A stretch of DNA of 63,268 nucleotides from Virgibacillus chiguensis. GTDB taxonomy: Bacteria > Bacillota > Bacilli > Bacillales > Amphibacillaceae. The stretch covers positions 1-63,268 of the forward strand of contig NZ_FQXD01000018.1 of assembly GCF_900129865.1 (NCBI RefSeq), given 5' to 3'. The number at the start of each line of letters is the position of its first letter. Position 1 is the first letter of the stretch. A program made the translations under genes and the position numbers. Positions 1 through 7,362 of the stretch are shown piece by piece. The notes under the pieces are model-generated. The model ran no database searches. It was given only the letters and a program-made list of their open reading frames with translations, and was not told where the DNA came from.

Positions 1-34
1 GATGGATAGATATTGCGTTTTAGGAGTTGCTATC

Positions 35-202
35 ATGAAATTATTGACTACAATTATATATGTGTTTTTGGTATTATACTTAGTTAATATATTTGAAATT
101 GAAAAAGATTGGCTTTATTTATTAACTGTGGGGCCTATTGTAGTTTTTGGCGTATTATTCATTGTGCACTTATTTGATAAAAATAAATCTAGGAAGCATT
201 AG
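35..202 (+). CDS. small two-TM membrane protein
   Basis: Unrecognised 55-residue protein made of two hydrophobic segments (about residues 3-20 and 29-48) and a short basic tail ending NKSRKH. The frame is open further upstream, but the ATG at 35 is chosen because AGGAG lies 8 bases before it. A strong terminator follows directly, so this is probably the last or only gene of its transcript; the upstream neighbour lies outside the window. No function can be assigned; it is probably an integral membrane protein. Confidence 0.6.
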   Translation: MKLLTTIIYVFLVLYLVNIFEIEKDWLYLLTVGPIVVFGVLFIVHLFDKNKSRKH

Positions 203-233
203 TTGAAAACAATATATTAATGTTATGTTTTAA

Positions 234-286
234 ACCACCTCCAGTAACTATTATCGAAATAAGTTACGGGGAGGTGGTATTTTTTG
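234..286 (+). terminator. rho-independent terminator of the small membrane protein gene
   Basis: ACCACCTCC (234-242) pairs with GGAGGTGGT (270-278), and the inner arms GTAACT (244-249) and AGTTAC (262-267) extend the stem. A T-rich tract follows immediately. Confidence 0.85.
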
Positions 287-332
287 TTTTCCATAAAATA
301 ACACGTACATTAGTTCTATTTTGTGATACGAT

Positions 333-348
333 AAGAACAAACGTTCTT
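333..348. promoter_or_regulatory. SOS (LexA/DinR) box-like palindrome
   Basis: AAGAAC-AAAC-GTTCTT is a perfect 6-bp inverted repeat with a 4-bp spacer. It matches the core of the Bacillus LexA consensus CGAACRNRYGTTYC everywhere except the outermost bases. It ends 6 bases before the first ATG of the truncated gene at 354. Binding by LexA is inference from the match. Confidence 0.6.
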
Positions 349-353
349 AGTTG

Positions 354-647
354 ATGAGCGAGGCGGAAAAGGAAGTCTTTGAGTACTATAGTGAGAATGT
401 CGATGAATATAGAGAAATGTTAGAAGATGAATCACAAGCAAATAAAGTTGCTCCTAAAATAGATTCTTTAACTGGCTTAACAGAATTAGTGAAACCTACT
501 GAATTAATTGTAAGAAGAGTAAGGAAGAATGGAAAGAGAAGATTGGGGTTATTGTGCGATGTGTCTTGGGATATTGAGGATGGATTGGGTATAAAAATTG
601 AAGATGAAGTTGTAGAAGAAGTAGGATATCAAGATATAGTTCTATAA
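354..647 (+). pseudogene. 5'-truncated gene, DUF6985-like C-terminal fragment
   Basis: About 97 residues that look like the C-terminal two thirds of a small Bacillus cytoplasmic family: an acidic helix, the motif VRRVRKNGKRRLGLL, then WDIEDGLGIKIED and the C-terminal VGYQDIVL. From memory the family is DUF6985-like; the number is not certain. Homologues have a further N-terminal domain that is absent. A TAG stop is in frame at 348-350, directly before the codons at 351 (TTG) and 354 (ATG), and there is no Shine-Dalgarno sequence. The upstream SOS-like palindrome does not look like this gene's own promoter, so a deletion junction near 350 is likely. Confidence 0.6.
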
Positions 648-717
648 ACTTACAGAAAAATAAGTGGCAAAAAATAAAAGATAGCACTTCTGGATTATTT
701 GATCTGCGCCCTGTCAA

Positions 718-739
718 GTAGACAGTGAAAAAATAAAAA
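718..739 (+). repeat. IS3 element left terminal inverted repeat
   Basis: Starts GTAGACAGTG and pairs with the inverted copy at 2342-2363, which starts GTAGACAGAG on the minus strand; about 20 of 22 positions match. Confidence 0.7.
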
Positions 740-740
740 A

Positions 741-1655
741 TTATGCCACAGTCTGGCGCCGGTATTCTAATGGTGCTAGGCTGTTTAATCTCTTTTGGTA
801 TCGTTCCTCATTATAAAATGTAATATACTTATCAATATCTTTTTCTAGCTCCTCAAAGTTCTTGTAATTCTTTAAGTCATAGCTTTCACATTTAAAATGA
901 CCAAAGAAGCTTTCAATTGGTGCGTTATCAATACAATTACCTACACGTGACATACTGCGTTTCATCCCAGCTTCTGCCGTAAGATAACGATATTCCTTTG
1001 ATGTGTATTGTGAACCACGATCGCTGTGAATTAAAGGGGCTGCATCGGGATTTGCCTTTATAGCTTCTTTTAGCGTGTTCATAACCAAAGGATTGTCATT
1101 ATAGCGCCCAACCTGATAGGCGACAATCGAACCGTCATAAAGATCTTTAATAGCACTTAAATAAGCCTTGTTACCAAAGCCATACGTCATATGCGTAATA
1201 TCCGTTACCCACTTCTCATTCGCATTCTCCCCAGTAAATTCACGATTCAAAATGTTTTCTTCAATATTGATATAGCTTGTCTTTGTGGAATAGCCATTCG
1301 AGCGACGAATATGCGATTTTAAGCCCATTTGAATCATTAAGCGTCTAATTCTTTTCTCGTCATATTGTTTCTTATATTTGCGATTGATCACCATGGTTAT
1401 TCGACGATAGCCGAAGTTACCGTTATACTTTCTGAATTCCTCTTTCACTTTTTTCATGAGCCACTCATTTTCCCTTTGTCCTTCTGTAGGTTCATGTTTC
1501 AACCATTTATAGTATCCAGATCGGGATACATCTAAAATTTCACAGAGTAATAGAATGGGTATTGTTGTCTCCTTGTGATAGTCATGAATCGCTTGAAATT
1601 TAGCTAGATGTTTACCTAGTCGCGCTGTCCCATCCCCCTTTCGATTTCCTTCAAC
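741..1655 (-). CDS. IS3-family transposase OrfB (DDE catalytic part, made by frameshift)
   Basis: Retroviral-integrase-type DDE transposase. Visible motifs are HTH_21 (VKEEFRKYNGNFGYRRI), VTDITHM with the first catalytic Asp, LIHSDRGSQYTS with the second, and IESFFGHFKCE with the catalytic Glu. The TTG at 1502 is only an internal codon: the frame is open upstream through KFQAIHDYHKET...SGYYKWL into the orfA overlap, as in IS150 OrfB. It has no ribosome binding site of its own and should be expressed as an OrfAB fusion after -1 slippage at 1661-1655. No internal stops are seen. Confidence 0.85.
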   Translation of the reverse strand, partial: VEGNRKGDGTARLGKHLAKFQAIHDYHKETTIPILLLCEILDVSRSGYYKWLKHEPTEGQRENEWLMKKVKEEFRKYNGNFGYRRITMVINRKYKKQYDEKRIRRLMIQMGLKSHIRRSNGYSTKTSYINIEENILNREFTGENANEKWVTDITHMTYGFGNKAYLSAIKDLYDGSIVAYQVGRYNDNPLVMNTLKEAIKANPDAAPLIHSDRGSQYTSKEYRYLTAEAGMKRSMSRVGNCIDNAPIESFFGHFKCESYDLKNYKNFEELEKDIDKYITFYNEERYQKRLNSLAPLEYRRQTVA

Positions 1656-2311
1656 TTTTTTAATAAGCCATTCTCCGCCTCTAAATACTGATTACGGTGT
1701 TCCAATTCTTTAATACGAAGTTGTAATTTCTCCTCTTCGGTAAAGCTAGCCTTTGTTTCTAGTGTTTTTCCACGACGATCCTGAAGACCCTGTTTCCCAT
1801 CTTTTTCATATTTACGCAGCCAGCTATATACTTGTTGATAAGAAGCGTTATACTTTTTAGCCGCCTCATGATAATTGCGCTCGTTCGCAATCGTATATTG
1901 CACAATTTCAATGCGTTCTTGAAGTGTGGTTTTACGCCCTTTTGTCATGGTTTCTCTTCCTTTACTAGTAGATTTTATCTCTTTCCCACTAGTATACTGG
2001 TTTATCCATTGACGTAAAACCGAATTAGATGAAATATTAAACTTCTCACAAGTCATTCTCAGACTGCCTTCTCCATTTAGATAAAATTCAACAGCTTCCC
2101 TTTTCAGTTCGCCGGAATACTTCTTCCATGTCCTCGCTTCCTTTAAACCATCCACCCCATCTGCTTCGTATTTACGCACCCATGAGTTAATCGTAGTACG
2201 GTCAACAGCGTATTCTTTAGCAATCGTACTGACAGACGCTATCCCCTCAATCACACGTAATACCGCCTCGATTCTTTCATCTAACGTATGTTTACTTCTT
2301 CTTTTAGACAT
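1616..2311 (-). CDS. IS3-family transposase OrfA (DNA-binding subunit)
   Basis: 231-residue OrfA with three helix-turn-helix units (about residues 5-50, 55-100 and 120-170) followed by a C-terminal coiled coil or leucine zipper (about 185-225, LRIKELEHRNQYLEAENGLL). OrfA proteins usually carry fewer HTH units, so this one is long. The ATG at 2311 is preferred over the upstream TTG at 2326 because GGGGG lies 8 bases before it. It overlaps the orfB frame, and an A6G heptamer lies near its end. Likely role: recognition of the terminal repeats and regulation or fusion with OrfB. Confidence 0.85.
   Translation of the reverse strand: MSKRRSKHTLDERIEAVLRVIEGIASVSTIAKEYAVDRTTINSWVRKYEADGVDGLKEARTWKKYSGELKREAVEFYLNGEGSLRMTCEKFNISSNSVLRQWINQYTSGKEIKSTSKGRETMTKGRKTTLQERIEIVQYTIANERNYHEAAKKYNASYQQVYSWLRKYEKDGKQGLQDRRGKTLETKASFTEEEKLQLRIKELEHRNQYLEAENGLLKKLKEIERGMGQRD
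1655..1661 (-). other. programmed -1 ribosomal frameshift heptamer
   Basis: On the minus strand the codons TTA-AAA-AAG at the end of orfA contain A-AAA-AAG. Slipping back one base joins OrfA directly to the open orfB frame (KKVEGNRKGDGTARLGKHL...). A6G is the classic IS3-family slippery sequence. No stimulatory structure was checked. Confidence 0.75.
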
Positions 2312-2341
2312 AGAAAATGCCCCCAATATCGTAGTAAAGAG

Positions 2342-2363
2342 TTTTTATTATTTCTCTGTCTAC
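2342..2363 (-). repeat. IS3 element right terminal inverted repeat
   Basis: Inverted partner of 718-739. It sits between orfA and the tnpB relic, marking the right end of the element. Confidence 0.7.
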
Positions 2364-2384
2364 CATATTGGGAGCATATCAATG

Positions 2385-2468
2385 GATTGCGGACTAAACC
2401 TTGATAGAGATTACAATTCAGCACTCAATATCAAGAAAGAAGGTATTCGCTTATTGGCAAGCGCCTAA
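2385..2468 (+). pseudogene. 3' relic of an IS200/IS605-type tnpB
   Basis: The frame reads DCGLNLDRDYNSALNIKKEG and ends LLASA-stop. This is the zinc-ribbon/RuvC-III end of TnpB, with the DRDxNxAxNI signature including the last catalytic Asp. Everything upstream is missing, and the sequence between 2364 and 2384 is not TnpB-like. No 5' part of tnpB is found on the other side of the IS3 element, so this is a deletion scar rather than a simple interruption. Confidence 0.75.
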
Positions 2469-2600
2469 TAAAATATAAACTCTTGGAACAAGAGGGTTAG
2501 CTTGGTCAATTTCGTCAGCTACCAAAAGTGGCGATTACCCAAGAAGCCCCCACGATTTGGGACAGTCTAAATGAGAGATTACAGACCTAAATCCCTTTGT
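2469..2600 (+). other. probable IS200/IS605 right end (omegaRNA region) remnant
   Basis: Directly after the TnpB relic stop, the sequence continues with a GC-richer block containing GAAGCCCCCACGATTTGGGAC. It resembles the decayed right-end hairpin and guide-scaffold segment found 3' of many tnpB genes. Homology is judged by eye only. The stretch 2601-2867 beyond it holds no gene; it is AT-rich and contains the promoter region of the next gene. Confidence 0.35.
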
Positions 2601-2867
2601 CTATTTAACCGTCCGAGGTTGAGAGAATCTTTATCTAATTAAAAATCCACTTTATTTATAAAGTAATTCAGGTGTTCAAACAATAAAACATTTTTTGTTC
2701 ACTTTATACATAGACTGAAAATTGAAAAATAGGCTATAGTTAAAAGGAAAAATTTATAGGTACCGTTACCTAATGCTTTAACTTTTTTGGGATGAAAGGT
2801 AATTCTATTAGCATTATGTAGCGCAATAATTGTATTGATGATACTAATATCTAATTGAGGTGATTTA

Positions 2868-4034
2868 TTGAAAAAACAAGTGGATATGATTATTGTCGGT
2901 GGTGGAGTAATTGGTTCAAGCATTGCCTATCATCTCTTACAGGATGGATTTGAAGGTGAGGTTACTATTTTTGAAAAAGACAACACGTATGCATTTGCTT
3001 CCACACCTAGAAGTGCAGGCGGCTTTAGGCAACTGTTTACTACAAGTGTCAATATTCAGCTGAGCCGATACGGACTGCAAAAATACAAAACCTTTCCGGA
3101 AGATATGGCTGTGGATGGGGGGTTAGCTAATATAGACTTTAAGCAGCGAGGGTATTTATTTTTGGCTAACAAGGAAAACATAGAATCATTTAGGAAGCAG
3201 CACCAATTACAACGGAAACATGGCGTCCCTGCTGAGTTACTTATGAAGGAAGAATTGTGCTCCATTATCCCTGAGTTACATACGGATGATTTGCGAGGCG
3301 GACTTTATTGTAGTGAGGACGGTTATTTGGACCCGTATTCTGTAATGCAAGGATACGTACGAAAAGCAAAGCAACTGGGAGGAAGGTATGTATATGAGGA
3401 AGTTGATACGATTATCAAAGAAAGGGGTAGGGTGCGGGGAGTCATATTAAAAAACGGTGATAGTTATAAAGCGCCAGTCGTAATTAATTGCGCCGGTCCC
3501 TGGGCGGCAGAATTAAGTGAAAAAGCTGGTATGCCCTTACCAATTGTCCCTTTGAAACGGCAAATTATTCAATTCAACATCGCCGATCCGCTTAAAAAAG
3601 AGTTGCCGCTCACCATTGATCCAAGTGGTGTCTATTTTCGCCATGAAGGTAGTTCTTTAATTACAGGTTATTCCGAAAAAGTAAGGCCTGGCATTGAATT
3701 TAGTTGGCAGCGGTCATTTTTTGAAGAACAGCTATGGCCAGTGTTAGCGAAAAGAATAGCCAACTTTGAACGCGCTAAAATCAAACGTGGATGGGCTGGG
3801 TTATATAGCCATAATATAAAAGATCAGAACGCTATCATTGGTGAACATCCACAACTCAATGGTTATTACATGGCATGTGGATTTAGTGGTCACGGCATGC
3901 AGCAAGCTCCAGGAGTCGGAAAAGGTTTATCAGAGTTAATCCGCACTGGAAAATATGAAACGTTAGATTTAAGTCCGCTACGATTTGAACGATTTGCTAG
4001 CAATGAACTCATTGTGGAAGGGGGGATAGTGTGA
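2868..4034 (+). CDS. FAD-dependent oxidoreductase, DAO family (sarcosine/amino-acid oxidase-like)
   Basis: 388-residue flavoprotein. An N-terminal Rossmann motif binds FAD (IIVGGGVIGSSIAYHLL, residues 8-24), then SAGGFRQLF as in the SoxB/FOXRED1 branch, and a C-terminal CGFSGHGMQQAPGVGKGL flavin-contact segment. Family members oxidise secondary or N-methyl amino acids (sarcosine, proline, D-amino acids). It starts at TTG 2868, with GAGGTGA 4-7 bases upstream. Its genomic neighbours (cyclodeaminase-family reductase, SSS symporter) suggest uptake and oxidation of an amino or imino acid. Substrate is not determinable from sequence; the 620-bp gap to the next gene suggests separate transcription. 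Confidence 0.8.
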   Translation: MKKQVDMIIVGGGVIGSSIAYHLLQDGFEGEVTIFEKDNTYAFASTPRSAGGFRQLFTTSVNIQLSRYGLQKYKTFPEDMAVDGGLANIDFKQRGYLFLANKENIESFRKQHQLQRKHGVPAELLMKEELCSIIPELHTDDLRGGLYCSEDGYLDPYSVMQGYVRKAKQLGGRYVYEEVDTIIKERGRVRGVILKNGDSYKAPVVINCAGPWAAELSEKAGMPLPIVPLKRQIIQFNIADPLKKELPLTIDPSGVYFRHEGSSLITGYSEKVRPGIEFSWQRSFFEEQLWPVLAKRIANFERAKIKRGWAGLYSHNIKDQNAIIGEHPQLNGYYMACGFSGHGMQQAPGVGKGLSELIRTGKYETLDLSPLRFERFASNELIVEGGIV

Positions 4035-4324
4035 ATTATTCGCCACTTAGCATAGCTTGAAGTGGGAGCTTCTCATTTGTACGATGAAAGTAATCTTTTT
4101 TCTCCCTGAGCGTTACTTTGGGTAAATGTCTAACGCTCGGAGCTCGTTTATATGTGATGATCGAGACTTCTTTCGAAAGTACGTTAAAGCAAATACAAAG
4201 TGAAGTCTTTCTGCACGATAAGAAAGAACGCTACAATTTACGGTTTTTTCCACAACGCACTGTTTTAAGTCGAATTTTTTAGAAGGCAAGCAAGCGTATA
4301 ATTAGGGGCTTGTGTATAATAACC
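4035..4324. other. non-coding gap before the A/B repeats
   Basis: No credible ORF. CTTGAAGTGGGAGC (about 4056-4069) resembles family C repeat sequence. The inverted words GAGCGTTA (about 4107) and TAACGCTC (about 4131) could form a hairpin, possibly a terminator for the FAD oxidoreductase gene, although no clean T run follows. Confidence 0.35.
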
Positions 4325-4632
4325 TAACCGAATGAGCTACGACCGGCTCCAACACCCAGCAACTAAGCTACTTTACGAAATCACTCTAGGATAAGACGGT
4401 TCATTGCCAAGAGAAAGCCCGACTAAAAACGGGCTTGCCGCCAGTCTTCCCCTGTTTTAGCGGCATAAATTTCTTTATCTCTAGTTGATGCTTTCCACTC
4501 GCTACGTTGCTAAACGGGAGCACCAAATATTTGTTCCACTATAGGAAAGTATAAAAGTTTAAAGGTTTATAGTATAAGAAAAACTACGCCTTTCGCCATA
4601 AGGACTTGGTGACAAGCCAAGTTTTTCTAAAT
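4325..4632. repeat. composite interspersed repeat (families B and A)
   Basis: 4325-4512 contains the family B core CCGGCTCC...CCCAGCAACTA, an inner hairpin AAGCCCG/CGGGCTT (4415-4436) and CACTCGCTACGTTGCTAAA. Diverged copies lie at 17547-17750, 37679-37730 and weakly at 16573-16680. 4531-4632 is family A: CTATAGGAAAGTATAAAA, GGTTTATAGTATAAG and AAGCCAAGTTTTTCTAAA, with copies at 16436-16500, 16722-16803 and a tail at 37731-37750. No coding capacity; MITE-like in behaviour. Confidence 0.6.
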
Positions 4633-4657
4633 CTGTACTTTAAAGGAGGAAGAAAAC

Positions 4658-5623
4658 ATGTTGTTTCTAAGTGAAAAGGATATAAAACAGTCTGTGTCGA
4701 TGAAAGAGGTAATAGATGCTATTGATCATGCGTATCATATCTATGAATCTGGTGAGTTTTTAGCTCCAGAACGTATGCATATAGAAGACAATGCTAATAC
4801 ACTTTTGTTCATGCCATGTTTCACAAGTAATGTAATCGCTACCAAACTTGTTACGGTATTCCCAAATAACCAAACATGTCCAACCATTCACGGGTTGGTT
4901 GTGCTGCATTGTAAGGAGACAGGAGAAATAAAAGCAGTTTTAAATGGTTCTTATCTAACGGGCATGCGTACCGGCGCCATAGGAGGTTCTGCGGTTAGAC
5001 ATCTTGCGCGTAAAGGAGACACATCGTTGGCAATTATCGGTACTGGAACACAAGCTTTCTATCAAGCCGTTGCTGCATGTACAGAACGGGAGATAAAGCA
5101 CATATATCTCTATAATCGATCCCACAAAAAAATAGCGTCATTTCGCCATTCTCTCATAGAGTGGATTGGACAAGAAGTGCAAATTCACCCGGTGTCTTCA
5201 GCAGAGGAAGCTATTGCTAAAGCGGATATTGTTATAACGGCAACGACATCTAAAGAACCAGTTCTCCCAGACGATCCACACTTGTTGAAAAATAAATTAT
5301 TTATTGGTATTGGCTCGTTCCAACCAACCATGAGAGAGTTCCCCACATCATTGTATCGTTTAGCGGATAAAGTATTTGTTGATACAGAGCATGCCATAAC
5401 GGAATCTGGTGATTTAGCTATGCCAATTGATCAGGGGTTGATAAAACACGAGTCCATTACTTTCATGTCGCAGCATACTACAAGCGGAGTTCAGCTAAAT
5501 CGAGAAAAAGCGAAAACAGTCTTATTTAAATCAACCGGAATGGCTTTGTTTGATGTAGTTGTTGCTCATTTCATGTATCAAAAGTCAATAGAAAACAATA
5601 TTGGTATAAAACTGGATATGTAA
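4658..5623 (+). CDS. ornithine cyclodeaminase / mu-crystallin family protein
   Basis: 321 residues, full length for the family. A Rossmann NAD(P)-binding motif (LAIIGTGTQAFYQ, about 125-137) is preceded by the substrate region ending GSYLTGMRTGA. Relatives include ornithine cyclodeaminase, alanine dehydrogenase of archaea and delta1-pyrroline-2-carboxylate reductase of hydroxyproline catabolism. The start has an excellent AAAGGAGGAAG. The following symporter genes lie 40 bp downstream and probably share its transcript. The context (FAD amino-acid oxidase plus symporter) makes an imino-acid reductase role plausible, but this is inference. Confidence 0.75.
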   Translation: MLFLSEKDIKQSVSMKEVIDAIDHAYHIYESGEFLAPERMHIEDNANTLLFMPCFTSNVIATKLVTVFPNNQTCPTIHGLVVLHCKETGEIKAVLNGSYLTGMRTGAIGGSAVRHLARKGDTSLAIIGTGTQAFYQAVAACTEREIKHIYLYNRSHKKIASFRHSLIEWIGQEVQIHPVSSAEEAIAKADIVITATTSKEPVLPDDPHLLKNKLFIGIGSFQPTMREFPTSLYRLADKVFVDTEHAITESGDLAMPIDQGLIKHESITFMSQHTTSGVQLNREKAKTVLFKSTGMALFDVVVAHFMYQKSIENNIGIKLDM

Positions 5624-5662
5624 AGGAAAAAATTCAACTTTGGTTGAAAGGGGGGAGAGCGA

Positions 5663-5899
5663 ATGCAGGCTAAATCGCGATGGTTAGATCCAGGAATTAT
5701 TTTAGTAGCAATATTACTTTGCTGTGTAGCGGTCGTTTTAATATGGTGGCCGACAGATACGTACTTTATGGGAATTTCCTTAGCGGGTTGGCTCATGTTT
5801 TTAAGCTATATCATGTGGTTTATATTAGCGGTCATTTATGTGGTCTGGATAGAGAAAAAAGAACGTAAGGAAAATGACGATGAAAGGAGGAAGAAGTAA
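5663..5899 (+). CDS. small membrane subunit preceding an SSS symporter
   Basis: 78-residue protein with two membrane segments (about 10-28 and 38-62) and a strongly charged C-terminal tail (EKKERKENDDERRKK). A good GGGGGGAGAG precedes the ATG, and its TAA overlaps the symporter ATG by one base, indicating translational coupling. Small two-TM partners are known beside SSS symporters (YhdT with PanF, DUF4212 proteins), so an accessory subunit role is likely. Exact family not established. Confidence 0.7.
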   Translation: MQAKSRWLDPGIILVAILLCCVAVVLIWWPTDTYFMGISLAGWLMFLSYIMWFILAVIYVVWIEKKERKENDDERRKK

Positions 5900-7350
5900 T
5901 GCAAATTCTTGAAGCTGTTATATTGGCTGTATATCTCATTTTAATGACGTTCATGGGCATCTATTTTGCTAAACGTGCTCACTCGTCCGAAAATGATTAC
6001 TGGACAGCAGGCAAAAGTATTAATACTTTTGTTGGTGCTTTTGCCTTGTTTGCAGCATTAGCTAGCTCCAGTTCATTAATGGGCGCTGTTGGTTCAGGTG
6101 TTGCTCTCGGTGTTCCATTTCTGTTTGCCTACGGATTTGGAGCAGTCGCTATTTTACCATTTACGCTCTTTTTAGTGTCTGGACAAATTAGACGTTCAGG
6201 AGTGAATACATTACCGGAATTTTTTAAACAACGGTACGGAAGAGCAGTGCAGATTGTAGCAGTGTTTATCGTTGTCATTGGGATGACGTTTTACATGGTT
6301 CCACAGCTTACAGCATCAGGCTTCATTGGATCTTACGTATTAGGAGTGGATTATAAAACAGCTGTAATTCTTCTAGGAATTGGCTTTACCATTTATGCCG
6401 CATTAGGAGGCATGTAGGCAATAACGTATACCGATCTTATCCAAGGTTCTGTGATGCTGATCGGAATGCTTGTACTGTCATGCATTATTCTTTTCCAACA
6501 TAATGGCTTTTCAACGTTAATACAAGATGCCTTAGCCGTTACACCAAATTTTGGGGATATTACACAACCATGGATGTCCTATTTTGGTTTATTTTTAGCC
6601 TTCCTATGGTTTGGCATTGTTTCACCATCAGCGGTAATGCGCAATTTTTCTTCACGTGATGCAAAAACAGCACGAAGATCGGCTATGTGGGCTTGTCTTT
6701 TATATCTATTCATTTTTATATTTGGATTTATAGTTGCTGCAGGTGGTGCTAGTCTTGGTATAGCGGATTCTCTGGACAATCAGGATATGATCTTTGTCTC
6801 TGTCATTGAGAATTATATGTCCCCTATTTTAGCTGGTATGATGCTTGCAGGTTTGCTTGCTGCTATTATGTCTTCAGCGGATGCAATGCTTTTAGCCATT
6901 TCAGCTGGTGTTGCGCACGATATTTATAAGGAGTATATCAATAAAGAAGCGTCTGAAAAAACGGTCACTAAAATCGGGTTCGTCGTTATGATTGTTGCGA
7001 GTATTATCGGTATTGTCATAGCGATAAATCCACCCCAATTAATTGCGATCATGGTGGGCTGGGTTGGCGGTTTCTTGTTATCAGCATTTGGTTTCCCACT
7101 CGTTTTAGGTATTTGGTGGAACAGAGCAAACAAAGCAGGTGCACTGGCTGGTATGCTTGGTGGTGCAGTCACATTTCTTATACTTGTCCTAACAAAACCT
7201 TTCGCATTGGTATCAGAACCAATCATTGCAGCCCCTGTATCACTCATTCTTTTAATCGTGGTTAGTTATGTTACTCAACCACCATCCGCCGAAATTCAAA
7301 ACCAAGTGAATCAATACCATACAGAAAATGAAAGTAAAAAGACTGTTTGA
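5899..7350 (+). pseudogene. SSS-family sodium:solute symporter interrupted by an in-frame TAG
   Basis: A single frame of 484 codons encodes a typical sodium:solute symporter with about 13 membrane segments (YWTAGKSINTFVGAFALFAA near the N-terminus, LAAIMSSADAMLLAISAG in the middle). Codon 173 (6415-6417) is TAG, in the context ALGGM-TAG-AITYTDLIQG. Homologues have Trp here, so TGG to TAG is a one-base change. Frame and homology continue undisturbed to 7350, and the downstream half lacks a convincing ribosome binding site. Either a recent pseudogene, a sequencing error or a read-through codon. Confidence 0.85.
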
Positions 7351-7362
7351 TGAGGTGTTTTT

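Larger units (their letters stand above)
717..2364 (-). mobile_element. IS3-family (IS150-like) insertion sequence
   Basis: About 1.65-kb element containing orfA and orfB on the minus strand, bounded by imperfect inverted repeats. GTAGACAG at 718-725 is repeated inverted at 2356-2363, and the A/T-rich continuation matches at about 20 of 22 positions. Exact tips are uncertain by a few bases because the expected TG/CA ends are not clean, and no convincing target duplication is visible. Both ORFs are intact and the frameshift signal is present, so the element may be active. The right tip lies inside a longer imperfect hairpin (2319-2329 with 2365-2376). Confidence 0.85.

Noticed and set aside
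2364-2600. IS3 insertion into a formerly complete tnpB
   Set aside because: No 5' tnpB sequence is present on the other side of the IS (before 717), so a simple insertion does not explain the relic.
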